Assembly (NCBI GenBank): GCA_963691705.1
Contig: OY829537.1
Location: forward strand, 37,513,514 to 37,577,513
Direction of reading: 5' to 3'
Origin: Viola odorata
Taxonomy: Eukaryota > Streptophyta > Magnoliopsida > Malpighiales > Violaceae
Length of the DNA: 64,000 nucleotides
This document shows positions 9,210 through 20,267 of the stretch, one piece after another (position 1 is the first letter of the stretch; each line of letters starts with the position of its first letter). The translations under genes and the position numbers were made by a program. The notes beneath the pieces were generated by a model that was not told where the DNA came from, ran no database searches, and saw only the letters and a list, made by a program, of their open reading frames with translations.

Positions 9210-11960
9210 GAAAAACGAAAATGCTTAGAGAGAGGCTTGTATTTATAGCCACAGATCGCGTGGCTTGTCGGACGCGGTACTGCGCGTGGCTGCCGTGGTC
9301 GTGCGTCGGCGGGTCCACGGTGGCCGTGATGATTGTGGATGGGACGGGAAACGGCTGGAGCAGGCTAGGACACGACGGAAGCAGGCTGCTTGGTGGCCTG
9401 CTCCGCTGCCTCTTCACGTCCATGGTGCGCATGCACCATGGCTTGATAATTAGTCATCCATTGATCTGGTTGACTTTTCTTGGTTGACCAGATCAACGGT
9501 TGAGATCAAGTTGACTTTTACCTTATTTAAATGGCCTCGAGCCGATTCCTGCGAGCAAACGTTCCGACTTTTCGATCCGAAGGTACCGGCGCGTAGAGAA
9601 AAATGCGACGGGTTTAACCGTCTACAGCAAATAATGAAAATTTTCCGTTTAACGTGTTTATTTTCTCGTTCAAAAACGTGAAACGTTCGGACGGAAAAAT
9701 AATGACGTTACGCCGAAAATTACACTAAACGCTGTAGACCGTTGCGAGCGGAAACAAAGCTAGCAACTAGTTGATGGAAAACATTTCAAATTCAAGCTAT
9801 TGTCCGAGCGAACTTACTCGGGTCCAATAAAAGCTCGAATAAAAATAATAATAAAATAATAAAAATACTAAAAAATGCACTAAAAAACTAAAAATCCTAA
9901 AATACATGTGATGACCTAAAACGATGAAAAAACTAGCAAACGACTGCCGGATAGTATAAAATGTGATCTTTAAGGCTAAAAATAATAATGATAATAATAA
10001 TGAAAATACATGACGAAAAATTAAAAATGCGATTTCGAAAGCTGACGATGCTAACGATGATGCTAAAATGCGATGAAACACTTAAAAATACTAGCGACAG
10101 TAAATCAACTGAAAATGCCAGTAAATTAACTAAATAACAGAAATGCTAAAATTAATTAAAACGGCGTCAAAATTCGGGTATCAACAGCTACAAAATAGAG
10201 AATTTAGGAAGAGGAGGAGCAAAGGTGTGTGTTTAGTCTGTTGTGTAGGAAAAGCAGACTAAGACCAAGAAAACAGGTTTGTCCATGCCAATGCTAAAGC
10301 AATGTCGAAATAAATAAAGTATTTTGTTAAGGTCTATTATAGTTTTATTGGATTTATGGTCTAAGTAATGGTTAGTCTTGCTTTTTTTTATTTTTGTAAT
10401 TAAACCCATTTTGTAATGTTTCATTTTAGTATTTTAATTAGAATAGTTAATTGTTTTTTTATGAATATTAACTTACATAATTATTCCTAAATCCTTAGGT
10501 ACCCATAAGTATTTTTTTAAAAGTGTTACAAAATGGTTAGTCTTCCTTTTTCTTTTTTGTAATTAAACTTCATTTGTTGAAAAACGATTTTGGTGCTGTT
10601 TGAACGAAGGATGGAGACTTGTATTTATAGCCACAGACGCGTGGCTTGTCGGACGCGGTACTGCGCGTGGCTGCCGTGGTCGTGCGTTGGCGGGTCCACA
10701 GTGGCCGTGATGATTGTGGATGGGACGGAAAACGGCTGGAGCAGGCTAGGACACGACGGGAGCAGGCTGCTTGGTGGCCTGCTCCGCTGCCTCTTCACGT
10801 CCATGGTGCGCATGCACCATGGCTTAATAATTAGTCAACCGTTGATCTGGTTGACTTTTCTTGGTTGACCAGATCAACGGTTGAGATCAAGTTGACTTTT
10901 ACCTTATTTAAATGGCCTCGAGCCGATTCCTGCGAGCAAACGTTCCGACTTTTTGATCCGAAGGTACCGGCGCGTAGAGAAAAATGCGACGGGTTTAACC
11001 GTCTACAGCAAATAATGAAAATTTTCCGTTTAACGTGTCTATTTTCTCGTTCAAAAACGTGAAACGTTCGGACGGAAAAATAATGACGTTACGCCGAAAA
11101 TTACACTAAACGTTGTAGACCGTTGCGAGCGGAAACAAAGCTAGCAACTAGTTGATGGAAAACATTTCAAATTCAAGCTATTGTCCGAGCGAACTTACTC
11201 GGGTCCAATAAAAGCTCGAATAAAAATAATAATAAAATAATAAAAATACTAAAAAATGCACTAAAAAACTAAAAATCCTAAAATTCATGTGATGACCTAA
11301 AACGATGAAAAAACTAGCAAACAACTGCCGGATAGTTAAAAATGTGATCTTTAAGGCTAAAAATAATAATGATAATAATAATGAAAATACATGACGAAAA
11401 ATTAAAAATGCGATTTCGAAAGCTGGCGATGCTAACGATGATGCTAAAATGCGATGAAACACTTAAAAATACTAGCGACAGTAAATCAACTGAAAATGCC
11501 AGTAAATTAACTAAATAACAGAAATGCTAAAATTAATTAAAACGACGTCAAAATTCGGATATCAACAGCTACAAAATAGAGAATTTAGGAAGAGGAGGAG
11601 CAAAGGTGTGTGTTTAGTCTGTTGTGTAGGAAAAGCAGGCTAAGACCAAGAAAACAGGTTTGTCCATGCCAATGCTAAAGCAATGTCGAAATAAATAAAG
11701 TATTTTGTTAAGGTCTATTATAGTTTTATTGGATTTATGGTCTACGTAATGGTTAGTCTTGCTTTTTTTTATTTTTGTAATTAAACCCATTTTGTATTGT
11801 TTCATTTTAGTATTTTAATTAGAATAGTTAATTGTTTTTTTTATGAATATTAACTTACATAATTATTCCTAAATCCTTAGGTACCCATAAGTATTTTTTT
11901 AAAAGTGTTACAAAATGGTTAGTCTTCCCTTTTCTTTTTTGTAATTAAACTTCATTTGTT
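9210..11960 (+). repeat. Tandem duplication of LTR end plus flank (about 1.38 kb, two copies)
   Basis: Copy one (9210-10578) holds the last ~975 bp of the element A 3' LTR plus about 390 bp of flanking DNA. Copy two (10579-11960) repeats both parts with an offset of about 1381 bp. Both LTR parts end TATCAACA (10186 and 11567) and are followed by the same gctacaaaatagagaattta flank. The junction at 10578 lies in gaaaaacga, which also occurs at 9210, so short homology may have guided the event. The first bases of copy two resemble the other LTR (start of the window) rather than copy one. Differences elsewhere are few, implying a recent event. Confidence 0.85.
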
Positions 11961-12668
11961 AAATAACTTATTAAGTAGTTACTAATGGTTAATTGATTTA
12001 TATTCTTCTTATAATGTTTCATTTTAATTATTTTAACTTGAAATTTAACTTACTTTTTTGAATATCCTCTTACGTAGTTAGTATGTTTTCTTGAAAACCC
12101 ACTTATATAATTATTCTTAAATCCTTAGGTACGCCATAATTTTTTAACAAATAGGATTTAATTACAAAAATGAAAGGGCAAGATTGGCCATTTTGTAAAC
12201 TTTTACATGAGTAATTATGTAAGTGGGTACTAAAAAATAGGTTTAAAAGAAACATTACAAAAAGAATAAAACTCAACCAACCATTAGTAACCACTTAACA
12301 AGTTTTTACATGAGTAGTTACAAAACTAAGAAAAAACTTATTTATTACAAAAAGAAAAGAATTGGATTAACCATTTTGTAACATCTGTTAAAAGAAACTT
12401 ATGAACGAATGAAGGAATCAATGATAATTATATAATTGAGTAATGAAAAATAACGATCACTTGAACTTGAAATATTTACAAGGAAGCATTACAAAAAGGA
12501 AAGAAGAAGACGAACCATTTTGTAATATTTTTTTATAAAATATTTACGAGGTACCTAAGGATTCAGGAATAATTATGTGAGTGGTATTCAAAAAATAACA
12601 TTACAAGAAAAATAATTGTAAAATCAACTAACCAATAGTAACCACCTAACAAGTTCTTAACAAATGGG
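11961..12668 (+). repeat. AT-rich degenerate repeats, no gene
   Basis: Diverged copies, in both orientations, of a sequence containing cattacaaaaagaataaaactc, accattagtaaccacttaac and cctaaggattcaggaataat. Related copies lie at 12590-12668, 13107-13290 and 16471-16620. No ORF of substance and no recognised protein similarity. Confidence 0.6.
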
Positions 12669-12676
12669 GTCTAATT

Positions 12677-13098
12677 TAGTGTTTTAAAAACCGGCCCGAC
12701 TTGACGGTCAGACCAGTAAATTGGTGACTGAAGGAGGATTTTGGGTTGACTCAGCTTTTGGACCAGACCTCCAATCGAACCGGAAAAAACCGGTCGACTC
12801 GCTATTGACCCTGTCGGGTCGATGTCAAACCAAAATGACGCCGTTTTGGATTTTTTTTATTTTTCATTTAATTTATTAATTTATTTTTTATTTTTCAAAT
12901 TTTCAAATTTTCAAATTTTTTTCAATATAGAAAATTTGATGGGCCGGCCCATTATAGACACCGATTTTATCCGGTTCAATCATATAATCTCGAACGGTTC
13001 ACTAAGTGAACGGTTCACACTGTACCAATGGGTCAATCCGATCGAACCCCGGTTGAATCCGATTCAACAGGTCAACTAGGTCGGTTTTTAAAACACTG
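12677..13098. mobile_element. hAT-type MITE, 422 bp
   Basis: Terminal inverted repeats agtgttttaaaaaccg at the left and cggtttttaaaacact at the right. The right end matches the hAT CAGTG consensus and the left has one change (TAGTG). An 8-bp target duplication gtctaatt is present at 12669-12676 and 13099-13106. The interior is non-coding and has several ggttcaatc/cggttcaa palindromic stretches. The host sequence is the degenerate repeat described for the flanks. Confidence 0.85.
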
Positions 13099-13106
13099 GT
13101 CTAATT

Positions 13107-13529
13107 ACAAAATGAAAGAGCGAGACTGGCCGTAACATTTTCTAAAAGATACATATGAAGTACCTAAAGCTTCAAAACTAATTATGTACATGTGTACTAA
13201 AAAATAGGTTAAAAGGAAACATAACATGAAGAATAAAGCTCAACCAACCACTTAACAAGTTTTTATATGATTAGATACAAAATATAAAAAAAATTATATA
13301 TTACAAAAAGGAAAGAATTGGACTGACCATATTGTAATATTTGTTCAAAGAAACTTATGAACGAATGGAGGAATCTCTGATAGTTATGTAAGTGAGTAAT
13401 AAAAAATAAAGATCACTTGAATTTGAAATTCTTACAAGGAAGCATTACAAAAAGGAAAGATGAAGACTAACCATTTTGTAATACATTTTTTAAATTTTTT
13501 ACAGGTACCTAATGATAAAAATAACATTA
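13107..13529 (+). repeat. AT-rich degenerate repeats, no gene
   Basis: This continues the diverged repeat family seen at 11961-12668. It is interrupted at 13530 by the Harbinger-like insertion and resumes at 16471. Confidence 0.55.
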
Positions 13530-14269
13530 CGGGGTGTTTGGTATCAAATCATATTAAAATTCAATTCCTTTCATTAATTCAATTCAATTAGAATTCAATT
13601 GAATTGAATTAATGAATGAACTCTAATGATTGGTATAATAATATAAAATTGAAAGAATTCAATTGAATTGAAATGAACACATTGTTTGTTATGGCTAAGA
13701 AATGATTTCATTTTATTTATTTGACCATTATACCCCTAAATTAAAATTTACCCATAAAATAAAAGAAAAATATTTATAAAATTATGGAACTTTAAAATTT
13801 AAAACAAATTGTTACAGAATTAGCATGCAAGGCTTCAGTCGAGCTACTCTAAGTTTGAAAAGAATTGCAAGACTTTTTAATCTAGAAACTACAAGGATTA
13901 GCTCCAATCACCCATACCTCAAGTACTTGAGGAAAAAACAAAAGTTGTCCTAACTCGTGGCTCTCTTCAGAAGAAAATGCAATGGAAAGATAAAATTTTG
14001 TTTCCTTTTTAGTTGTTTTTCTACTATAAATACACTGCATTTTTAGTTTCCAATGTAAAATAAATCACACAATTGATAAAAAATGTAAATTAATTGCAAC
14101 TACTAAAAATTTAAGGAGAATCTCATGGTAAGAGCATTAAAGTACTAACTAACATCAATAAAACTAAGGAAACAGAACAAATCCAGAAGAGTAAAGCATG
14201 GTCCCAAAACTTATTTACGTCCTAGCATGAAAGCACTAAGATTTCCAAGCTGATCAAAAGCAATAGCTG

Positions 14270-14600
14270 TATCTGATTGGAACTCCTTTACCAATACTAC
14301 TATCCTTGCATTTTCATAGCCAACCATAGAGTACGTAGATCATTCGGGCATGCAAAAAATATGCCAATCAAATCCGAATAAGCCACAAGCCAATCCACGG
14401 CATCCAATAGACCAGTCCCTTCGAGCCCTAACCCTTGCATTGCCTCAAAAATTTCCGGTTCAGTCCAAACACGTCGGCTAGTACTTGCAGGAAGTAAAAA
14501 GATGGTAGAGTTCTGGCTCTAAGGCTGAATATGATCTGGGCTTCTCAAAGCCTATGCCTGCTTGTCAAACTAAAGAGCTGGTAGCGGAGTGCCATAGGAG
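14270..14600 (-). pseudogene. Possible tail of a Harbinger-associated Myb/SANT-like protein
   Basis: Reading minus strand, the stretch EIFEAMQGLGLEGTGLLDAV followed by an LRTLWL segment resembles the conserved C-terminus of plant Myb/SANT-like proteins linked to PIF/Harbinger elements (pattern: EALQ, GL, LLDA, then LRxxWL). The match is short, stops follow, and other frames are open for similar lengths, so this is tentative. It would fit the Harbinger-type terminal repeats around it. Confidence 0.35.
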
Positions 14601-14923
14601 CACAGAGAAAGTTCGTAACAGTAAGAAAAGACAGCCAGAAGAATAGATATGATGCATTGAGGATGTATAATGCTAAAGAGAAAAGGCAAAATGAAAACAT
14701 GATAGTAAAGGGCTTATTTTTTTATGCTGAATAAGAAAGAATGCCACAGATTCACAAATGATGTCACTTGAGAAATACGTAAAATGCATAATCATGAATT
14801 GATCGGAAAAGAATTGCAAAAATAGCTTGGTAAGATGAGTAGTCACCAATGGAAATTGCAAATAACTACAAGAAAACAATATTTACAGGTTACATTCATC
14901 TTAGAGTTCAAATATTTGCTAAC

Positions 14924-15057
14924 CTTGTAAGATGCCTGTGGACGTCAAAAATAACCAAGAGCACATCATACAAATCAACTATTCTCCAAACACTTTCGAC
15001 ACGCAGTTTTACATCCTTGTAAGGATATCCACTGGTTCCAGAGGTGTCAAAGAAACA
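14924..15057 (-). pseudogene. Captured exon of an ERG/ERA-like GTPase
   Basis: Reading minus strand, the 134-bp block has acceptor CTGCAG before it and donor GTTAGC after it. It encodes CFFDTSGTSGYPYKDVKLRV and then a VIFDVHRHLTR segment. This matches the G-domain region after the DTPG switch motif in plant ERG (ERA-like organellar GTPases). The Pro of DTPG is Ser here. No neighbouring G1 or KH exon was recognised, so this is an isolated exon in a DNA transposon, not a working gene. A UTR-like pyrimidine-rich block at 16110-16240 could come from the same gene (guess). Confidence 0.65.
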
Positions 15058-16468
15058 CTGCAGATATTACACATCTATCAACATTATAACCTTTCCTGAT
15101 AGTACCTCATTAATGTTAAAAAATACAGAAATTTCAAAGAAATACAATATATTTGCATGTCACAGACTTCTCAGTGTGTTCTTTCATATGGAAAGAACCA
15201 AAGATTAAAAAGAATCATACACAAATAAAAAACAGTAAACAGAATAGAATCCAAGAGGGAAAAAAATGATTTAATTCCAATAAAATGCTTTTCAGAGAGT
15301 TTAATGGCACTTTAAAATGTCAAACAAAATATGAAAGGTTGCATGCCTCTAAGACATGTACACAAGAGCATGCATTTCAACGGAGAGATGTTGCCACTAG
15401 TTAGGCTATCTTGGGCACTAGCTACTGAATCGTATAGAAGAATCTAAATGCTTTGATTAAGAGGTAAAAGTGAATCTAAATGCCTTGGCCTTGTTTTTTT
15501 TTTTTTGTTTTGTTAAAGAAGGGCCAAGGCTGTAGACTACAATTGGACCTTCTGTTAAACAGATAAACAAAGATCCATAAATACTTAAGGCAAATCAGCA
15601 ACTTCCAAGAAAAAGAAGAGATTACCGCCCTTTAGTTAGGATCCAAAACTAAGTCGAAATTAATATACTGCATAGGGTAATAGTCATGATATATCTTCTC
15701 ATGAACCGTTGCTACTATTTATCATCAAAATGACCATAACTCATTTTCAAGCAAGAATTCCTCTAATGAAAGGTTACCACAGGTTCATCTAAGAAAACAA
15801 AACCTACTCATAATAGCACTAAACCTCTTTATGTTGAGATAGTCATTTAAAAGAGAAACATATTGAATGTTTTAGCAAAGGAGCAAAACCCAGAACATGA
15901 AAATACATTTTTCCAGATATCCACAAAAATAATTCATAAGAAAAGTTTGGAATTGAAAGTACCAGCAAATTCTGTGACCTAATCAAACTTGAGAAATGCA
16001 GTGATGATGAAAAACAGTAACTGGTAGCGGAATATTCATGTTTTTGATAATAAACCCTAGAACTAGAAATCAAAACCAAAAATCGGGGGATAGTCCACAA
16101 ACCTGTGAATATGATAGGGGAATTCTCGATTGCTCTTCATCCTCTCTCTCTTGCGTGCGTTCTCTCTCACGATCTCTCTCGCTGTTTAACCTTCTGCGTG
16201 AAAAGGAAAAGAAAAGGGACATGGATATGTTTTGCAGAAGGGTATTTAAGTAATAGCCTAATTAATTATAAAAGAGGCAACTGAATTCCTCAGCAATCGT
16301 ACCTTTTTGTTGTAGAATTCTACTCTTCATTAAAATTTGTAGTTCAATTTTAACGAGAATTGAACTCTCGCGTGTCTTATTATGCCAAACGAATAATTTG
16401 GTACAAATGATTTTAAATGAAATGAATTCTATCATTTTAAATGAAATGAATCGGTACCAAATGGCCTC

Positions 16469-17199
16469 TACAAGAATAATAAAATCAACTAACCATTAGT
16501 AACGCCTTAACAACTTTTTAACAAAGGGGGTTTAATTACCAAAAGGAAAGAGCAAAACTCACACTTTTTAAAAGATATTTATAGAGTACGTAAAGATTCA
16601 GGAATAATTATAAATGGGTATTCAAAAAATAATTTAAATAAAATATTTGTTATGAGAATGACATAGTATAATGATGATAAAACTGATATTAGAGTTAGAC
16701 TACTAATTGTGTTAGTTAATCCTAAAGTAGATATATAGTTATATAGTATCACATGGTATAATGATGGTCAAATTGATATTAGATCAATAATTTAGTGAAG
16801 TGATCCTAAATATGAAAATTAATTATGAGAATGATATAGTATAATAATTATCAAACCAACATTAGACTACTAATTTTTTAGATTATTAATTTAGTGAAGT
16901 GATCATAAAAATGAACGATTAGATATGAGAATGACATAGTGTAATAAGGTCAAACCAACATTAGGCTACTAATTATCTTAGCTAATTCTTATGTGGATGT
17001 GTAATTATTGTATTACAGAGTATAATTATTAATATTTTCATTTGTAAACGTATAAAGTTAAGGTATTGAATAATATTTGTTGTAGGGAGTTTGAATTAAA
17101 ATGTTATAAATCTATACGATTATGCACTTACATTATACGTGTCATATTGGTCTGGTATATCCATTAATTGGTAAATGACAAAAAAAGTTAAAATTTATA
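16469..17199 (+). repeat. AT-rich repeats, four diverged units, no gene
   Basis: 16471-16640 resumes the degenerate repeat split by the Harbinger-like insertion. From 16655 to about 16990 a unit beginning tatgagaatgacatagtata recurs about four times at 85 to 110 bp spacing with heavy divergence. Nothing coding is seen up to the element B target site. Confidence 0.55.
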
Positions 17200-17204
17200 A
17201 AATG

Positions 17205-17817
17205 TGATAAGATTTAATTTCTTATACGATCGGGATGATGGCTTATGTTGGTAGGAGTTGCTGTAGTTGCCGTCGAACTCACCTGCAAGGCGCCGGAGGG
17301 GGGGCTCCGGCGTAGACACTCCGATGATTAAGTCAGTAAGTTGTTCAAAAATGGCAGAGGTTCTAGTAAGCAATTTTCGGCCTACCTTTTGTTTTAAACT
17401 GAGGGAGTATTTATAGGCCGCTGAGGGCGATACCTGAGTAAAGAGGTGATATCCTAGGAAAAGCAATCTCTCTGGAGGACATCGCAGGCGATACCTTATG
17501 ATGACGTCAGGGACGATACCTTATGGTAAGGTCATGGGCGATACCTTATGATGACGTCATGGGCGATACCTTATGATGACGTCTGGGCGATACCTCTGAA
17601 GAGGGTTCCGCGAGCGATACCTCCATGGATACCTGGGACGGGATGATGCCGTGCGTGCAGAGACGCGTGAGTCCTCCCCCCCGCTGATGTCGACCATCCC
17701 AGGAAACACCTTCCAGTCTAGAGCCGACGACTCAGATGTCTGATAGAGCTATAGGATTCTGCCTTCGGCAAGGTCATAATTATCGTAACGCCCCTAGGAG
17801 GGTCATAATTGTTATCA
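17205..17817 (-). mobile_element. Element B 3' LTR
   Basis: TG...CA termini read in minus orientation (TGATAAC start, CTTATCA end). A TATAAATA box is read on the minus strand at 17408-17415. Upstream of it, at 17490-17590, are tandem units of gggcgataccttatgatgac type containing TGACGTCA. One more unit is present than in the 5' LTR. Confidence 0.93.
17490..17590. promoter_or_regulatory. bZIP-type TGACGTCA repeats in the U3 of element B
   Basis: TGACGTCA at 17502-17509 and 17552-17559 and TGACGTCT at 17577-17584 sit in tandem 25- to 31-bp units about 90 to 170 bp upstream of the minus-strand TATA box. TGACG elements bind TGA-class bZIP factors in plants (established knowledge). Use as an enhancer here is inferred from position. 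Confidence 0.55.
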
Positions 17818-18466
17818 TAAGCCCAACTAAAAATGAGCCCGAGTGTTTACCAAGGGCTATCGCTCTCTGCTCGTATCGGGGAACTCTCATCCAATAAGTA
17901 GGGGAGTGTATCCTTGCCCTTAAGAGATGACTCTGCGTGGGATGTCCAGGAGTAGGCTGATGGACTCTTGTCAATGTTACGTCGCCAAGGAGTCATTTCT
18001 GTTCTAGCGATATCAGCTCAATCCGGTCTTGACGTGGGCTAAGATGTCATGTCCATTTGACCTATTAGGAGATGTCGATCCTGGTCGTTCATCGTTGATA
18101 TCACCACTGGTAGTAAACGGGGCCGTGCAGATAGATTGTTCTAGAGCGAGCATTTGCTGTCCTCCTGGCATGGGCCACTTAGTGGGTCATTTTGCACCTC
18201 GAGCGGGCTGTAAAGAGGTAAGATGGGCAAAGATTACGGAGATTTGTTAGGAAGTATATCACTTACAGAGGATCTCTCAGGAGCGAACAGGTCCTTTTCT
18301 TCCTCTTGGAGAGCCAACAATATTAACGCGGCTTCACACCATGGGCTATCCACAATTTGAGCGGCATTACACCACCAGATACCGATGATATTGGCGGTCT
18401 TTAAGGGTAACGGGACGGCTCGTCTTTTGAGGACTTCCTTCTTCAAAAGGCTCATTTCTCGGATCC
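17818..18466 (+). other. Non-coding segment between 3' LTR and aORF1
   Basis: Starts taagcccaactaaaaatgag next to the 3' LTR, a sequence echoed near 19070 and next to the 3' LTR of element C. Contains fragments of ORF in several frames with no recognised similarity. It presumably includes the upstream region of aORF1. Confidence 0.5.
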
Positions 18467-18473
18467 TATAAAT
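18467..18473 (+). promoter_or_regulatory. TATA box of aORF1
   Basis: TATAAAT, 62 bp before the aORF1 ATG. The homologous region of element C has a TATAAAT (minus strand, near 53382) at a similar distance from its ATG, so the site is conserved. Confidence 0.6.
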
Positions 18474-18528
18474 CTGAGGGCCTTCTTTACCCAAGTCCAT
18501 CTCATTTTCTCATTTCTTAATCTGCGTT

Positions 18529-18864
18529 ATGGATCATTTGACCAAAAAAATTCTCCTTTCCAAAGGCCACACTCTCAAGAATCTCAACGATGGTGACGTC
18601 GAGTTCCTAGAGAACATGCTGGTCAAGACCTCTGAGGACATCCTGGAGCTACAAGGGATGCTGACCCCACTCCATTCCAGGCTGGGAGCCACGTCTCTGG
18701 AGGATTTCAGTCCTTTAGAGAGCGTGTCGAGGTTGGCCACCTCCATCGCTCGGATTCAGGTGGTAATCGCCATGCTGCAGCAGCGCAAGGACATGCTGGG
18801 GTGCTGCTTGAAGGGAATCAGGGTCACCTCTGCTGACCTGACTCTGGTCATGGACACTCTCTGA
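18529..18864 (+). CDS. aORF1, short helical protein encoded antisense in element B
   Basis: 111 codons, intact, on the strand opposite to gag-pol. I recognise no domain. The protein is mostly helix-forming, with heptad-like leucines (for example KTSEDILELQGML) and a conserved TPLHSRLGATSLEDFSPLE segment. A homologue at 52967-53345 in element C shares MDxLTK, SKxHTLKNL and EDFSPLE but has stops. Conservation of protein over flanking DNA suggests it was once selected. The ATG at 18529 aligns with the element C start and follows a TATA box by 62 bp. AATAAA motifs lie about 120 bp after the stop. Role unknown. Confidence 0.7.
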   Translation: MDHLTKKILLSKGHTLKNLNDGDVEFLENMLVKTSEDILELQGMLTPLHSRLGATSLEDFSPLESVSRLATSIARIQVVIAMLQQRKDMLGCCLKGIRVTSADLTLVMDTL

Positions 18865-19376
18865 GAGACATTCCTGAAGTACCCGAGGACGCTGGCTCTG
18901 ATGCCTGACGGCGGTAGCTCCCTTTGAGCCTTTTTTCTTTTCCCTTAGTTATGCGGCTGTACCTTTCGGCTATTAGGCCATAATAAATAAACTGTTTTCG
19001 TTGCGCCCTTAATCACTGTTCTTCTTCTTTAATGCGTTCTTTGTCTTTTTTCGATTGGAGACATTCTTAGCCCAACTGAAAACGAGTCAGTCACTGGACG
19101 GTTTCCTCGCTAACCGTTCTGCATTAATTCTGCGTCGCCGCCTCCTTGTCCGCCGATTGGGCTAATTTTTGGTTTTCCTCGATCTGGGGGAGATTTCAAC
19201 AGGCGTGACTGTAAATCTAGATTTGTACTCTAGGTTGTACACGTGCCAGTTCTTAAAAGTCATGTTGGAAGATCCAAAAGCTTTTCCCCCTCTTTTGGCT
19301 ATTTAATGGGATCCTTTCCCTCATTTCTGTTCATCTTCTTGTTTATTTTTCCTCCTGGCAGATCGTCTGTGATCTC
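18865..19376 (+). other. Spacer between aORF1 and aORF2 with a conserved TATA-like box
   Basis: Contains AATAAATAAA near 18984 (possible poly(A) signal of aORF1) and a copy of the cccaactgaaaacgag motif near 19072. CTATTTAATG is at 19299-19308, 69 bp before the aORF2 ATG. The same CTATTTAATG lies upstream of aORF2 in element D (minus strand, about 63660-63668). No other gene is seen. Confidence 0.55.
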
Positions 19377-19796
19377 ATGGCTGACTCTTATTTTTTAGAT
19401 ACTGCGGCACGGGATTCTCCGCCAACTCCTCCGACTTCGCCGGATTCAGACAATCCTCCTCCGTCGCCTCCGTGGAGGTCGTTCGTTCACCGGCGGGGAC
19501 GAAAGAGGCAGAGGAAAAATGCCTCAAAGGTGTCTGCACCGCTTTTCAAGTATCATGTCCCTTCTGCTGAAAAGGGGGATGAACCCTCTCTTCCTTCCCG
19601 TGTCTTGCCAAAAATAACTCTCCCCTCCCCGAGCGCTGAAACGGCGATGTTGACCACAAAAGAGGAGCCCGACCGATCGCTGATATACGTAGGAAAGAAG
19701 AATGAAGAGCCTTTCCCTCCCGTTAGTAGGGAGCCATTGCTCTCGTATGATGATGCAGTTTATTGCTATGGTATCTCTTGGTCTGAGGGCGATTAG
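19377..19796 (+). CDS. aORF2, Pro/Ser-rich basic-acidic protein
   Basis: 139 codons, intact. It begins MADSY, then a Pro/Ser/Asp-rich stretch (SPPTPPTSPDSD), then a basic cluster (HRRGRKRQRK, residues ~40-50) that could be a nuclear localisation signal, and ends in an acidic tail. The homologue in element D (63168-63590, 140 aa) keeps the same plan: MADSY start, PPTSPNSDDP, RRKGRKRSKRR and an acidic WPxxWPDED end. A remnant is in element C. No family is recognised; the protein looks largely disordered and the possible nuclear role is inference. Confidence 0.7.
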   Translation: MADSYFLDTAARDSPPTPPTSPDSDNPPPSPPWRSFVHRRGRKRQRKNASKVSAPLFKYHVPSAEKGDEPSLPSRVLPKITLPSPSAETAMLTTKEEPDRSLIYVGKKNEEPFPPVSREPLLSYDDAVYCYGISWSEGD

Positions 19797-20267
19797 TTTA
19801 GCATGTCTCGTCTCACTGTAGATGTCGTATGGATTTCCGAAAATGAATAAGATAACCTTCCCTTTTCTTTTGTTCCCCTATCGCCTTTCTAACTCATTTC
19901 TTCGAATGTCAAGGGTTATCGCAGAGGGAGATCAGTGGCTGAGTGCAACTGTCTTTGGATTTCTAGTCAATAACCGTCTTCTCTGAAAGACATAAATGAC
20001 TGTCTACGCGTCTCTTTCTACTCCGCACGTGTTTTACTTTTACAGGCTGTCTTCTTCTTCAAGTTGAACCTTTATAAGGGAAACCCTATTCTCTTTTATC
20101 ATTTTTGCTAATATTCTGCAATTTTTCACACTTTCTCTTTCTCCTGTGTTTCTTCTTGCTCGAGGAGAGTCTCCACAACTACTCGCCGGCGGCGACGGTC
20201 TATTCTCTGGCTACCCATTCCAGGTATTTTGTCCCTTTCTTGTCGTAGTTTATTTTCCCAATTCCTT
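19797..20267 (+). promoter_or_regulatory. Spacer with the aORF3 promoter
   Basis: TTTATAA at 20071-20077 followed by a pyrimidine-rich leader and the aORF3 ATG at 20268. The equivalent position in element D has ctttaaaagg (minus strand, near 62868). An aggtatt sequence about 45 bp before the ATG is conserved in B, C and D. Confidence 0.5.

Larger units (their letters stand above)
6876..10186 (+). mobile_element. Element A, 3' LTR (about 3.3 kb)
   Basis: The LTR starts TGTCGCGCCCC at 6876 and ends TATCAACA at 10186. The terminal ~950 bp are shared with 1-961. The 5' part (6876-9000) is homologous in reverse orientation to the solo LTR at 40191-43058, including the conserved ggtttagggaacct block near 7007 and the cctacaaag...gtgttag block near 7880. 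A TATA-like tatttata at about 9240 separates a long U3 from R/U5. No protein-coding potential is seen. The long LTR and missing interior genes resemble non-autonomous Tat/Ogre-lineage elements (inference). Confidence 0.75.
13530..16468. mobile_element. PIF/Harbinger-like DNA element carrying host-gene sequence
   Basis: The left end cggggtgtttggtatcaaatc and the right end (reverse complement gaggccatttggtaccgattc) form imperfect terminal inverted repeats of the Tourist/Harbinger type. The flanks aaaataacatta and tacaagaataata join to recreate the repeat found nearby (near 12595), with TA or TTA duplicated. The interior holds an ERG-like exon (14924-15057) and a region resembling the tail of the Myb/SANT-like Harbinger accessory protein (14270-14600). 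No DDE transposase was recognised. The rest is AT-rich and non-coding. Family assignment is moderate because both TIRs have decayed. Confidence 0.6.

Noticed and set aside
14270..15060. A functional gene covering the ERG-like exon and the downstream block
   Set aside because: The two blocks resemble different families, other exons are missing, and both lie within transposon ends.
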